A stretch of 38,295 nt of DNA from Deltaproteobacteria bacterium (GTDB taxonomy: Bacteria > Desulfobacterota > DSM-4660 > Desulfatiglandales > Desulfatiglandaceae). How positions within the stretch are numbered: the stretch's first letter is position 1; each line of letters starts with the position of its first letter. The stretch lies in contig JAFDDR010000009.1 in NCBI GenBank assembly GCA_019310785.1, positions 1 to 38,295 on the forward strand, given 5' to 3'. The translations under genes were made by a program, and so were the position numbers. Shown piece by piece: positions 1-8,822 of the stretch. Under the pieces are notes generated by a model. The model was not told the DNA's origin, made no database searches, and saw only the letters and a list, made by a program, of their open reading frames with translations.

Positions 1-720
1 GCCGCAGCTTTTGAAGAGGCGTTCGAGAGGGGCTGCAATTACTTCTACTGGGGTTCGCTGCGTAAGACCGGGATGCGCCAGGCCATCAGGAACATCTGCC
101 GTAAGGGAAAGCGAGACGACCTGGTCATTGTTATCCAGAGCTATTCGCGATCCACTTTCCTCATGGAGGCGTTTTTTAAAAAGGGACTGCGTTCCCTGTC
201 TCTGGACCATTCAGATGTCCTGCTCTTGGGCTGGCACAACAAACCGCCCGCCCAAAAGATCCTGGACAAGGCCCTGGAAATGAAGGAAAAGGGGCTTTAT
301 CGGTTCCTCGGCCTTTCCGGCCACAACCGGGTGCTCTTTCCCCGGTTGGCCGGGGAAGGCATCTTCGATCTCTTTCATATACGCTACAATGCTGCCCACC
401 GGGGAGCGGAAAACGAGACCTTTCCCTATCTTAACGGTGAGGACAGGCCGGGGATAGTCTCCTACACGGCCACCCGGTGGGGTCAGATGCTGAATAAAAA
501 GAGGATGCCCCCGAACGAACACACGCCTTCAGCCAGCGACTGCTACCGCTTTGTCCTTTCCAACCCGGCAGTGGACGTCTGTATGTGCGGACCCAAGAAC
601 ACGGCCCAAATGAGAGAGGGCCTGCGGACACTTGATCTTGGCCAGCTTAACCAGGAGGAGCTGGAACGTATGCGAAAGATTGGAGATCACGTCCATGTAC
701 ATACAAGAAAATTCTTCTGA
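1..720 (+). CDS. Aldo/keto reductase family protein, 5' end outside window
   Basis: The reading frame is open from base 1 and stops at 718-720, so the N-terminus lies upstream; 239 residues are visible. The first visible residues contain NYFYWGS, which fits the aldo/keto reductase segment carrying the catalytic tyrosine. Later come SDVLLLGWHN (strand 4 of the TIM barrel, usually D.yllH), GLYRFLGLSGHN (the usual G.iR.iGlS.h), and a C-terminal VDVCMCGPKNTAQMREGL block that matches the cofactor-phosphate loop region. The family reduces aldehydes or ketones with NAD(P)H in the cytoplasm. The substrate cannot be told. The ferredoxin-like C-terminal extension seen in some anaerobe members is absent. 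It ends about 180 bases before the next gene, and that gap shows no clear gene. Confidence 0.85.
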   Translation, partial: AAAFEEAFERGCNYFYWGSLRKTGMRQAIRNICRKGKRDDLVIVIQSYSRSTFLMEAFFKKGLRSLSLDHSDVLLLGWHNKPPAQKILDKALEMKEKGLYRFLGLSGHNRVLFPRLAGEGIFDLFHIRYNAAHRGAENETFPYLNGEDRPGIVSYTATRWGQMLNKKRMPPNEHTPSASDCYRFVLSNPAVDVCMCGPKNTAQMREGLRTLDLGQLNQEELERMRKIGDHVHVHTRKFF

Positions 721-898
721 CCTGTTCCCTGCCCTTTGCAACATCTCATGGATATCGAAACCTCTTGCACTAAATAGTCTAAAGCACTACGATCATTCAC
801 CGAAAGCAAGAATATTGTCCGGGCGATGATTTTTCTCCAATTCATGCCCATTTATTTCATAAATTCCACATAGTTAATAATTCATTGGAGGCTAAATA

Positions 899-3748
899 AT
901 GAAGAAAAAAATCTTGATCGGCTTTGGGATCCTTGTTGCACTTTTGCTATGGTCAGCAACTTCCATTTATCCTGATTGGCTGTGGTTCCTGAATTTGGAC
1001 TTTTGGCCTGTTTTCTGGACCATGCTTCTGACCAAGTTCGGCTTCGGTTCGATAATATGGATACTCTTAATCCTTATTGTATCTGTAAACCTTTATGTGG
1101 CCAAACGTCTGACCCCGGCCAAAGATCCCGAAACGGGTTTCAAGGATGAGGCCGGATATTTCTCACAGTTCGGCATTTCAGCCAACACCTTAAATATTAT
1201 TTTCCTCGCATTTGTCCTGATAGTAAGCTTTATTATTGCTTCAAAGGGCGCAGCCAAATGGGACATGGTCCTGCGCTATCTGTACCAGGAGCCGTTCGGC
1301 GAAATGGATCCTATTTTCAATAAAGACATAGGTTTTTATGTGTTCTCCCTTCCCTTTTTGAATTTCATTAGGGACGGCCTGCTGCTTTTGATCATTTTTG
1401 CCGGCGGGCTCACCGTGATTTGGTATTTGAAAGACGGCGCCCTTCAAATAATCGGTGATCTTGTTCAAACAGAGGGTCACCCTCCCGCTTTGCCCAAAAT
1501 ATCAATATCACCAGAGGCAAAAAAGCACCTCATTTTCCTGGGAGGATTCATCGCCCTGTTATTAGCGTGGGGTTTTCACCTGAAAATGTACGAGCTTTTG
1601 TATTCCACCCAGGGGCCGGCTTTCGGGGCCAGCTATACGGACGTGCATATCAAGGCCTGGGTCTATAAGGGTTTGATCCTTGTGTCCCTGGCCCTTGCAG
1701 TGGTCCTTTTTATGAACGTAACCAAACCCAGAACCAAACTAATTTATATAAGCCTGGGGGTCTGGTTAGGGACGGTCCTGGTATTTGCAAACGGTCTCCC
1801 AATCGTGATCCAGAAACTCCTGGTCAAGCCCAATGAACTGGCAAGAGAATCGCCTTACATTGCCTATAATATAGATTTCACCCGCAAGGCATATAATCTG
1901 AATAAGATCAAAGAAGTCCCTTTTGAAGTGAAAGACCGGATCTCTCCGAAAGACATCGAGAAGGAGAATGTTACGATTCAAAATATCAGGATCTGGGATG
2001 AACGTCCTTTGCTTCAAACCTACAGGCAGATTCAATCAATAAGGCTGTATTACGACTTTAACAACGTTGACGTGGATCGTTATATGATTGATAACCAGTT
2101 CAGGCAGGTCATGTTGGCCGCCCGTGAGCTCGTGGTTAATCAACTCCCTCCCCAGGCCAATACCTGGGTCAACAGGCACCTGATCTATACCCACGGTTAC
2201 GGATTGGCCTCAAGTCCGGTTAATGAAGTAACCAGCGAGGGCCTTCCCCAACTCCTTATCAAAGACCTGCCTCCTTCCTATGTTGATGATCTGAAGGTTG
2301 ACCGCCCGGAGATCTATTACGGAGAAATGACCGATGAATATGTCATGGTAAAGACCAAGGCCCAAGAATTTGATTACCCCAAAGGGGACAAAAATGTCTA
2401 TGCCACTTATCTGGGAAAAGGGGGCGTTCATATCAATTCTTTTGTGCGAAGGCTCTTATTTGCCATTGAGTTTATGGATCCCCAGATACTCTTTACCACA
2501 TACCTGGGCCCCGAGAGCCGGATCATGTATAACCGACGGATTGAACGCCGTGCGGCTACCATTGCCCCTTTTCTGGATTATGACCGCGACCCTTACATGG
2601 TTGTGTCAGGGGGAAGGCTTTACTGGATTCAGGATGCGTACACCACATCCAATATGTATCCCTATTCCCGCAGGTCCCTTAGACGGTTTAATAACAAGTC
2701 TCTTAACTACATCCGTAACTCCGTCAAGGTGACGGTTGATGCCTACAACGGGAAGGTATGTTTTTATATGATGGATGAAAAAGACCCCATTGTGAAAACC
2801 TATGCAAAGATATTCCCGGATCTTTTCAAGCCTTTTAGTGAAATGCCCGAAGATTTGAAAACGCACATCCGCTATCCCAGGGACCTTTTTGAAATCCAGG
2901 CAGGGACATACACCACATATCACATGCAAGACGTGCAGGTCTTTTATAACCAGGAAGACCTCTGGCAGATTCCCGATGAGTTGTACGGAGATTCCCGCCA
3001 GGAAATGAAGCCATACTATATCATCATAAAGCTGCCCGAAGGGGACAAGGAGGAGTTTGTCTTAATGCTCCCCTTCACCCCTTCCCGAAAGGACAATATG
3101 ATCGGCTGGCTCGCTGCCAGGAGTGACCTGCCCCACTACGGCACCCTGCTTGTTTACAAATTACCCAAGGAAAAGCTGGTCTACGGACCTATGCAGATTG
3201 AGGCCAGGGTTGACCAGCAGACCCATATTTCCCGGGAGTTGAGCCTGTGGGGCCAGAAGGGGTCCAGGGTCATCAGAGGCAATCTCTTAGTCATTCCCGT
3301 GAGTGGTTCATTTATCTATGTGGAACCAATTTACCTGGAGGCGAAACAGGAAGAGTCCCAAGCACCCGCAACAGCACAACCCCAGCGCGGGATTTTTGGA
3401 AAATCACAGCAAAGCCAGGCCCGACGACCGTCAGGAAAGGATAGATCAAGGACGGCTGCACTACCGGAGCTGAAAAGGGTTATCGTGGCTTTCGGCAATA
3501 GCGTGATCATGGAGGATGAGCTGGACAAGGCGCTGAGCGCTGTACTGGAGGGGGAAATATCAAAGAAACATCTGGCTTCCCCGGCTGTGTCTGAAACGCC
3601 TGGAGGTGTAAATTTGGGAGAACGGGCAATGGAACATTACAACAAAGCCAAGGCCTACCTGCGACAGGGGAAATGGGCCGAATACGGAAGGGAGCTTGAA
3701 AACCTGGAGAAGCTTTTGAAAGAGATGTCCGGCAAAACCGGGGAATAA
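899..3748 (+). CDS. UPF0182 family large membrane protein
   Basis: This 949-residue protein has about seven hydrophobic segments in its first 310 residues (roughly 5-22, 46-67, 97-115, 155-177, 211-228, 256-276, 281-305), followed by a long soluble part. The soluble part holds patches typical of UPF0182/COG1615, such as the NIRIWDERPLLQTYRQIQSIR region, YGEMTDEYV and the MLPFTPSRKDNMIGWLAARSD block. I recognise the family from these patches and the overall architecture; its biochemical role is unknown. The last 40 residues look like a single TPR-type helical hairpin (YNKAKAYLRQGKWAEY), as in other members. The start is supported by a GGAGG nine bases upstream of the ATG. It appears to be transcribed alone. 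Confidence 0.9.
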   Translation: MKKKILIGFGILVALLLWSATSIYPDWLWFLNLDFWPVFWTMLLTKFGFGSIIWILLILIVSVNLYVAKRLTPAKDPETGFKDEAGYFSQFGISANTLNIIFLAFVLIVSFIIASKGAAKWDMVLRYLYQEPFGEMDPIFNKDIGFYVFSLPFLNFIRDGLLLLIIFAGGLTVIWYLKDGALQIIGDLVQTEGHPPALPKISISPEAKKHLIFLGGFIALLLAWGFHLKMYELLYSTQGPAFGASYTDVHIKAWVYKGLILVSLALAVVLFMNVTKPRTKLIYISLGVWLGTVLVFANGLPIVIQKLLVKPNELARESPYIAYNIDFTRKAYNLNKIKEVPFEVKDRISPKDIEKENVTIQNIRIWDERPLLQTYRQIQSIRLYYDFNNVDVDRYMIDNQFRQVMLAARELVVNQLPPQANTWVNRHLIYTHGYGLASSPVNEVTSEGLPQLLIKDLPPSYVDDLKVDRPEIYYGEMTDEYVMVKTKAQEFDYPKGDKNVYATYLGKGGVHINSFVRRLLFAIEFMDPQILFTTYLGPESRIMYNRRIERRAATIAPFLDYDRDPYMVVSGGRLYWIQDAYTTSNMYPYSRRSLRRFNNKSLNYIRNSVKVTVDAYNGKVCFYMMDEKDPIVKTYAKIFPDLFKPFSEMPEDLKTHIRYPRDLFEIQAGTYTTYHMQDVQVFYNQEDLWQIPDELYGDSRQEMKPYYIIIKLPEGDKEEFVLMLPFTPSRKDNMIGWLAARSDLPHYGTLLVYKLPKEKLVYGPMQIEARVDQQTHISRELSLWGQKGSRVIRGNLLVIPVSGSFIYVEPIYLEAKQEESQAPATAQPQRGIFGKSQQSQARRPSGKDRSRTAALPELKRVIVAFGNSVIMEDELDKALSAVLEGEISKKHLASPAVSETPGGVNLGERAMEHYNKAKAYLRQGKWAEYGRELENLEKLLKEMSGKTGE

Positions 3749-3796
3749 GGACAGTAAAATATCCGTGACCAGAGGGCCCGGCTTTGCTTGCCCCCA

Positions 3797-4050
3797 GAGG
3801 GGATGTGCACTGTTGGAATTTCATTGAATTATTGAAATCCCAAATATCAAATCCCAAATATCAAACAAATCCCAATAACCAAAATTCTAAAATCCAAACG
3901 ATGTCTTGTCGTGTAAGGTTTTGGTCATTGGATATTGGAATTTGAGATTTATTTGTAATTTGGTGCTTGGATTTTGCTTTTTTTGGCACAAAGTTCAAAG
4001 ACAGTAACATCTCATTCTGACCCGCCCCTGATGACCAGGTTTTATAAATC
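3797..4050. repeat. Palindromic intergenic repeat, family 1, copy A
   Basis: An AT-rich imperfect palindrome built from short words. The left arm repeats AAATCCCAAATATCAAA and the right arm carries GGTCATTGGATATTGGAATTTGAG. It shares its start (AGAGGGGATNTGC), both arms and its tail (TCTGACC ... GACCAGGTTTT) with the copy at 29736-30079. It fills the 322-base gap between the UPF0182 gene and the acyl-CoA dehydrogenase gene. No open frame of substance lies in it, so a non-autonomous mobile or REP-like element is the simplest reading. Confidence 0.75.
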
Positions 4051-4070
4051 CAATAAATAAGGTAAACAGA

Positions 4071-5219
4071 ATGGATTTTGAACTTTCAAAAGAGCAAACA
4101 GACATCCGAAAGGCGGCTAAGGAATTTGCAGAGGGCGAATTCAGAGACATCGCAAGGGACTGCGATCTGAATGAAGAATACCCGGAGACCCTGATAAAGA
4201 AGGGCGGTGAACTCGGATTCATCGGGGTGTTCATAGATGAGGCCTACGGCGGGGCCGGGTTGGGTTTCTTAGAGCATGCCCTTATAATGGAAGAATTCTG
4301 GAAGGTGGATCCGGGCCTGGGCCAGCAATTCTGCTCCGTCACCTTTGGTTCCGAGGTATTCCTTCTCTTTGGCTCCGAAAATCAAAAGAAGAAATACCTG
4401 CCTCCCCTGGCCCGGGGAAAGGCAATAATGGGATTTGCAATAACAGAGCCGGATGCAGGGAGTGACACGGCTTCGGCTTCCACCAGTGCCGTTCTAAAGG
4501 GTGCTGAGTATGTCATAAACGGCAGCAAGGTGATGATCGGGAACGGGTCTGTGGCCGACTTCATGCTCGTATTCTGCCTCACTGACCCGGAAGAAAAATC
4601 GAGGTCCAACAGGCACTCAATCATGGTGGTGGAGACGGACAGACCGGGGTACGACTCGGATAAACTGCACGGGAAAATGGGGCTTAGGGCCTCTGACACG
4701 GCCAACATTTATTTTTCAGATCTGAAGGTTCCCAGGGAAAATTTAGTGGGCGGAAGAACAAAAGGGTTTTACCAGTTGATGCAGTTTTTTGACCGGTCCC
4801 GAGCCTACGTGGCCGCCCACGGCGTGGGACTTGCGCAGGGCGCACTTGACCTTGCAATACAGCATGTCAGGACCCGTGAGCAGTTCGGACAAAAGATCGC
4901 CTCTTTCCAGGCCACCCAGTTCAAGATCGCCGATATGGCCACCAAGGTAGAACTCGCCCGCACCCTTACACAAAAGGCATGTTCCATGCTCGATCAAGGC
5001 AGAGGAAACTCGAATACCACGGCCATGGCCAAGCTGTTTTCCGGACGCATGGCAGTGGAGGTTGTGGACGAGGCGCTTCAACTGCATGGGGGATACGGTT
5101 ACTTTAATGACCAGGACGTAGAGCGCTTCTACCGCGCAGCCAAGGTCCTGGAAATCTATGAAGGCGCAAAAGAAATAGAAAAGATGATCATTGGCCGCAA
5201 CGTGCTTGGCAGGTTTTAG
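4071..5219 (+). CDS. Acyl-CoA dehydrogenase
   Basis: Full length at 382 residues, the normal size. It oxidises an acyl-CoA at the alpha-beta bond with FAD and passes electrons to electron-transfer flavoprotein. Family marks are FAITEPDAGSDTA (signature 1, about residue 122), the FDRSRAYVAAHGVGLAQGALD helix region, TREQFGQKIASFQ, QLHGGYGYF, and IYEGAKEIEKM near the C-terminus, where the Glu of IYEG is the usual catalytic base. The chain-length preference cannot be read from sequence. The start follows a weak AAGG about ten bases upstream. The next gene begins within 50 bases on the same strand, so the two are probably co-transcribed. The upstream region is a repeat. Confidence 0.95.
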   Translation: MDFELSKEQTDIRKAAKEFAEGEFRDIARDCDLNEEYPETLIKKGGELGFIGVFIDEAYGGAGLGFLEHALIMEEFWKVDPGLGQQFCSVTFGSEVFLLFGSENQKKKYLPPLARGKAIMGFAITEPDAGSDTASASTSAVLKGAEYVINGSKVMIGNGSVADFMLVFCLTDPEEKSRSNRHSIMVVETDRPGYDSDKLHGKMGLRASDTANIYFSDLKVPRENLVGGRTKGFYQLMQFFDRSRAYVAAHGVGLAQGALDLAIQHVRTREQFGQKIASFQATQFKIADMATKVELARTLTQKACSMLDQGRGNSNTTAMAKLFSGRMAVEVVDEALQLHGGYGYFNDQDVERFYRAAKVLEIYEGAKEIEKMIIGRNVLGRF

Positions 5220-5266
5220 TGGTTTTGAAAGCAATCGGAAACCACCAATGGAACGGGGATATAATC

Positions 5267-5701
5267 ATGAAGATAAACAGGATAGACCACATATGCATTG
5301 CCGTCAAAGATCTTGAGGCGGCCAAAAAAACCTGGGAACCTGTGTTAGGCAAACCCGGGCCTGATGTTTCCTATGTTGACGAGCGGGAAAAGATCAACGT
5401 GGCAAGATACTGGGTTGGCGAAGTGGGTTTCGAGCTGATGGAATCTACCTCCCCGGACGGAGACGTGGCGAGGTATATCGAGAAAAACGGCGAAGGTATG
5501 ATGCTCATCAGTTTTAATGTGGACAACACCCGAAAGGCCGTTGATGAATTGAAGGAAAAGAACTATCCTTTTATACCGGACTCAAGGGGTGAAATCGCCA
5601 GGCCTTTTCGTGATTGTGAGTTTGCATTCATTCATCCCAAAAAACTTAATGGCGTTCTGACCGAACTCATAGATGATAAGAGGGAAGATTTTAAGAAATA
5701 G
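5267..5701 (+). CDS. Glyoxalase/VOC protein, methylmalonyl-CoA epimerase-like
   Basis: A 144-residue protein starting MKINRIDHICIAVKDLEAAKK, a classic vicinal-oxygen-chelate start in which the His of DHICIAV is a metal ligand. GFELMES in the middle supplies the expected Glu. The C-terminal FAFIHPKKLNGVLTEL holds the second His and matches the methylmalonyl-CoA epimerase end (F.HPk...GvL.EL). Epimerases of this group interconvert the (R) and (S) forms of methylmalonyl-CoA in propionate metabolism, but the VOC fold is shared by many enzymes, so the substrate is inferred. An in-frame start at 5219 would add 16 untypical residues; the ATG at 5267 fits the family. It is probably co-transcribed with the acyl-CoA dehydrogenase and converges with the next gene. 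Confidence 0.85.
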   Translation: MKINRIDHICIAVKDLEAAKKTWEPVLGKPGPDVSYVDEREKINVARYWVGEVGFELMESTSPDGDVARYIEKNGEGMMLISFNVDNTRKAVDELKEKNYPFIPDSRGEIARPFRDCEFAFIHPKKLNGVLTELIDDKREDFKK

Positions 5702-5712
5702 CCTTTCGGCTA
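5699..5712. terminator. Short hairpin between convergent genes
   Basis: TAGCC-TTTC-GGCTA forms a five-pair stem whose two arms are the stop codons of the genes converging here, followed by a T-rich run on the + strand. It is a weak candidate for a shared terminator. Confidence 0.3.
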
Positions 5713-6960
5713 ATATTTCTCTTTTATATAAGCCAGGGATTCCTCAATTGCCGTCAGGGTCAAATTCAGGTCTTCTTCCGTGTGTCGATAGCTGATATAG
5801 GAGTGGTGATATGGTGAGAAGAAGAACCCTTTCCGGATGAGCTGTGTATAGAAGTCCTTACGTTTGCCTTTGTATGCCCCTGTTTCGTCCTTTTTAAAGG
5901 TGATATAAAACATGGGGGCCACGCCGGTCAACTCGGCTCCCACATCATATTTGTCGAGGAGCGCCCGGATCTTCTCGATAAAGCGGTCGCCTTTTTCCCA
6001 AATATTCTCGAGCACTTTGTCCCGCTCAAGGATTTCTATGGTCTTCAGCGCCGCGACAAAGCCTTTGCTGTTCGGGAAAAAGGTTGACGAAATAAAAAGC
6101 TTGCTTTCGGCAGCCATCATGACGTCCTTCTTACCGGTCACAACAGAAATAGGATATCCGTTGGCGATCGCCTTTCCCAGCACGGTCAGATCGGGAGTCA
6201 CGCCGTAAAGCTCCTGTGCGCCGCCCATTCTGAGTCTGAAAGCGGTCCGTATCTCATCATAGACCAGCACCGCGCCGTACTTGTCTGCAAGATCTCTTGC
6301 GCCTTCAAGAAACCCTGGATTGGGTTCCTGCATCTTTTGATGGTTTGGATGGCCGAACGGCGTCATGATGATTGCAGCCGTCTCATCGCCATGCGTCGCC
6401 ATCAGCTCTTCCAACTGATCAAGTCTGTTGTATTGAAATTCAAATACATCTTCGTAAAATTTCGGAGGAATCCCGCCTTTCATTTCAACACACCAGTCAT
6501 GCCAGCCATGGTAACCGCAACGCATGACTTTGATCTTGCCGGTATAGGCCCTTGCAATACGAATAGTTGCGGTGGTGGCGTCGGAGCCTGTTTTCAGGAA
6601 GATGCTCATTTCGGATGAGGGCACAATTTCAGTCAGCTTCTGCGCCAGCGCATTCTGGAATTTTTGCGTCAGCGTGAAACAGAACCCCTTTTCTTTTATC
6701 TGTTTACAAACGGCGTCATCCACCTCTTCTTCACGGTAACCGAGGATGATGGGGCCGTAACCGCACAAGAAATCGACAAATTCGTTGCCGTCAACATCCG
6801 TCAGGCGGCAACCTTTGCCGGTTTCAAGAAATATGGGGTATTCTCCTTTGATAAAATCTCCGGGCTTTCTGGCCCCGAGAACGCCTCCCGGCACAAGCCC
6901 GGACGCTTCTTCGAAAAGTTCCCAGCTCTTGGTCATGTTCAGCCTTTGCGCCTCTTTCAT
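5710..6960 (-). CDS. Class III PLP aminotransferase, glutamate-1-semialdehyde aminomutase-like
   Basis: A 416-residue fold-type I PLP enzyme of the class III family. GCRLTDVDGNEFVDFLCGYGP (about residues 50-70) is the N-terminal family block, VLVYDEIRTAFRL holds the cofactor-contacting Asp, and DLTVLGKAIANGYPISVV carries the Schiff-base Lys. Overall layout resembles glutamate-1-semialdehyde 2,1-aminomutase, but the position in a catabolic operon suggests it is not a heme-pathway HemL; a transaminase acting on an amino-acid-like pathway intermediate is my inference. The start has AGGAG seven bases upstream. It is the last gene of the operon that begins with the molybdenum enzyme, 20 bases after the reductase gene. 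Confidence 0.85.
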   Translation of the reverse strand: MKEAQRLNMTKSWELFEEASGLVPGGVLGARKPGDFIKGEYPIFLETGKGCRLTDVDGNEFVDFLCGYGPIILGYREEEVDDAVCKQIKEKGFCFTLTQKFQNALAQKLTEIVPSSEMSIFLKTGSDATTATIRIARAYTGKIKVMRCGYHGWHDWCVEMKGGIPPKFYEDVFEFQYNRLDQLEELMATHGDETAAIIMTPFGHPNHQKMQEPNPGFLEGARDLADKYGAVLVYDEIRTAFRLRMGGAQELYGVTPDLTVLGKAIANGYPISVVTGKKDVMMAAESKLFISSTFFPNSKGFVAALKTIEILERDKVLENIWEKGDRFIEKIRALLDKYDVGAELTGVAPMFYITFKKDETGAYKGKRKDFYTQLIRKGFFFSPYHHSYISYRHTEEDLNLTLTAIEESLAYIKEKY

Positions 6961-6980
6961 GGAAAATCTCCTGTAATGTG

Positions 6981-8123
6981 TTAGACCTCAAACATGGATG
7001 ATATCTTTTCCGTCTGATGGATCCTTGCGCCTCGCTTCAGGAATGCCGCAAGGAATATTTCCGGATCGATGCAGCCTTCAGGAGCCGTCACTCCCTTTTC
7101 GGTCACATCCCCGGCATTCATCATGAGCGCTGCGATGGATGCGGGAAGCCCCGTCCCGGGTGCCATCCTTCCCACCATATCGGCTGTGTATGTCACCTTT
7201 TTGCCGCCACGCTCACCTTTGACAATGACTTTGAGGCCCGAGGACTGCGGACCCTTGTCTCTCCCTTCAGGGATCTTCTCCCAAAGCTTGAGCGTCAGGT
7301 CGTAGGGTATTACGGTCGTGCCGTTGATATCCTTCGGTTCATTACTCAACAAACCCATATTTTTTTGTTCTTTGATTAGTTCGTCCACCCATAGAGGTAT
7401 GAGCGCCCCTTTGATTATGACATGTTTTACCCCTTTGATATACTTGGGGATGGTCAAGGGCTGCGGGTGACCCACATAGCGAACATGGCATGTCCCAAGG
7501 GGTTCCAGGAACTCTTCCGCCACTACTTCGCTCCCGCCTTCCACGTGGACCAACTCACCGTTTATATACTGCGGGATCTTACCAAGGGTCATATGAAGAC
7601 TGTGGTCCCAGGCCGCGCCTGAAAGTTCGGCAATGGCCACTACCCAATAAAGGTAAATCTCTTCAACACTGTCCAGACGATCCGCGTACCACTTCACCAA
7701 TACATTGTTGGTTCCCGGATCGGATCCCATACCCGTAAGAACGGTAATGCCTGCTTCTCTTGCCATTGCATCTATGTCGGAGTTGAAAAGGATCTCGGTC
7801 CCCTCGTAATCATCACAGATATCAATATAGTTGACCCGCGCCTCTACCGCGGCCCTGGCCACCGGCACGGCCGTCTTGTAAAATGGGCCCGCGCAGTTGA
7901 TTACAACATCCGAATCCTTGAAGGTGTTTACCATGCCTTTATGATCGTTTACGTCCATCTTGACCAGGGTGACCTTTGCGCTCTCGCGTAATTTCGGCGC
8001 CAACCTTTCCGGGTTCGGATACAAGTCTCCAAGGACAACATCCATGACCGGCTCTTGTTTTATCAGGTCCCGGGCCACGCCCTGCCCCATACCCCCTGCT
8101 CCACCCAATACGAATGCACGCAT
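6981..8123 (-). CDS. Saccharopine dehydrogenase-like NAD(P)-dependent reductase
   Basis: A 380-residue protein opening with a Rossmann motif (MRAFVLGGAGGMGQGVARDL) and continuing with the saccharopine-dehydrogenase pattern VVINCAGPFYKTAVPVARAA and VNYIDICDD. GMGSDPGTNNVLVKW matches the family's middle G..PG..N motif. Family members reduce or oxidise imine-linked or related amino-acid intermediates. The substrate is not known here. It lies between the [2Fe-2S] subunit gene (216-base gap containing a palindrome) and the aminotransferase gene, so a joint reductase-transaminase sequence on one amino-acid-type intermediate is plausible. A GGAG precedes the ATG. Confidence 0.85.
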   Translation of the reverse strand: MRAFVLGGAGGMGQGVARDLIKQEPVMDVVLGDLYPNPERLAPKLRESAKVTLVKMDVNDHKGMVNTFKDSDVVINCAGPFYKTAVPVARAAVEARVNYIDICDDYEGTEILFNSDIDAMAREAGITVLTGMGSDPGTNNVLVKWYADRLDSVEEIYLYWVVAIAELSGAAWDHSLHMTLGKIPQYINGELVHVEGGSEVVAEEFLEPLGTCHVRYVGHPQPLTIPKYIKGVKHVIIKGALIPLWVDELIKEQKNMGLLSNEPKDINGTTVIPYDLTLKLWEKIPEGRDKGPQSSGLKVIVKGERGGKKVTYTADMVGRMAPGTGLPASIAALMMNAGDVTEKGVTAPEGCIDPEIFLAAFLKRGARIHQTEKISSMFEV

Positions 8124-8212
8124 ATTTTACTCCTTTATTTATAGCCAAAGTATTTGAAATTTGAATATTGCACAGAGAATATCACGTGTCGAAATTCCTT
8201 GTACCCGGAGTA

Positions 8213-8280
8213 ATGGAATGCTGGAGTATTGGAGTGTTGGAATTAGCCCTTTGCATTACTCCAATACCCCACCACTCCAT
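8213..8280. repeat. Intergenic palindrome inside the molybdenum-enzyme operon
   Basis: GGAGTATTGGAGT at 8223-8235 pairs with ACTCCAATACCCC at 8258-8270 (12 of 13), with an outer ATGGA/TCCAT pair. It lies in the gap between the [2Fe-2S] subunit stop and the reductase start. It could be an inserted repeat, an mRNA-processing hairpin or a partial terminator that tunes expression of the downstream genes. Confidence 0.6.
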
Positions 8281-8339
8281 CAATCGATCACGCCAAGGCG
8301 TGATGAGAGATAATCTCTCAGATTCAAGGTGTAAGAATC

Positions 8340-8822
8340 TCAGGTCGTTGGAGTTTCCGTGGATGACGCGGCCTCCACGGCTTCGACAATCTTCTTGTAG
8401 CCGGTGCAGCGACACAGATTGGACGAAATGGACCGGATGACCTCCTCCTTGCTCGGCTGTGAATTCCTGTCGAGCAAGGCCTTGGCAGTAAGTATCATAC
8501 CCGGAGTGCAGAACCCGCATTGAACCGCGCCTTTCTCCATAAAGCTCTCTTGAACCGGGTTCAGCTTTGTTCCGTCCGCCAAACCTTCTATGGTAGTTAC
8601 CTCGGAGCCGTCCAGTTCGGCGGTCAGTACTATACATGATCGCGTGGGAAGTCCGTTAAGGAGTACCGTGCAGCTCCCGCAGGCGCCGAGCCCACAACCG
8701 TCTTTACTGCCGGTCAGTTCCAATCGGTCTCTCAGAGTCTCGAGCAAGGTTTCGGAAGGCTTGATATCCAACTCCACGGACTCTCCGTTCACCTCTAATT
8801 TGACTTTGAATCGTTCCATCAC
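8340..8822 (-). CDS. Molybdenum hydroxylase [2Fe-2S] subunit (HcrC/CoxS-like)
   Basis: A 160-residue protein with two iron-sulfur domains. A plant-type ferredoxin domain has CGLGACGSCTVLLNG and a following Cys about residue 60. An all-helical domain has CGFCTPGMILTAKALL and NLCRCTGYKKIVEAV. This is the electron-transfer subunit that carries electrons between the molybdenum centre and FAD. Length and motif order are normal for the xanthine dehydrogenase family. The start overlaps the FAD-subunit stop by four bases, a sign of translational coupling. In HcrABC-type enzymes this subunit is called gamma. The gene belongs to the operon 12042 to 5710. Confidence 0.93.
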   Translation of the reverse strand: MMERFKVKLEVNGESVELDIKPSETLLETLRDRLELTGSKDGCGLGACGSCTVLLNGLPTRSCIVLTAELDGSEVTTIEGLADGTKLNPVQESFMEKGAVQCGFCTPGMILTAKALLDRNSQPSKEEVIRSISSNLCRCTGYKKIVEAVEAASSTETPTT

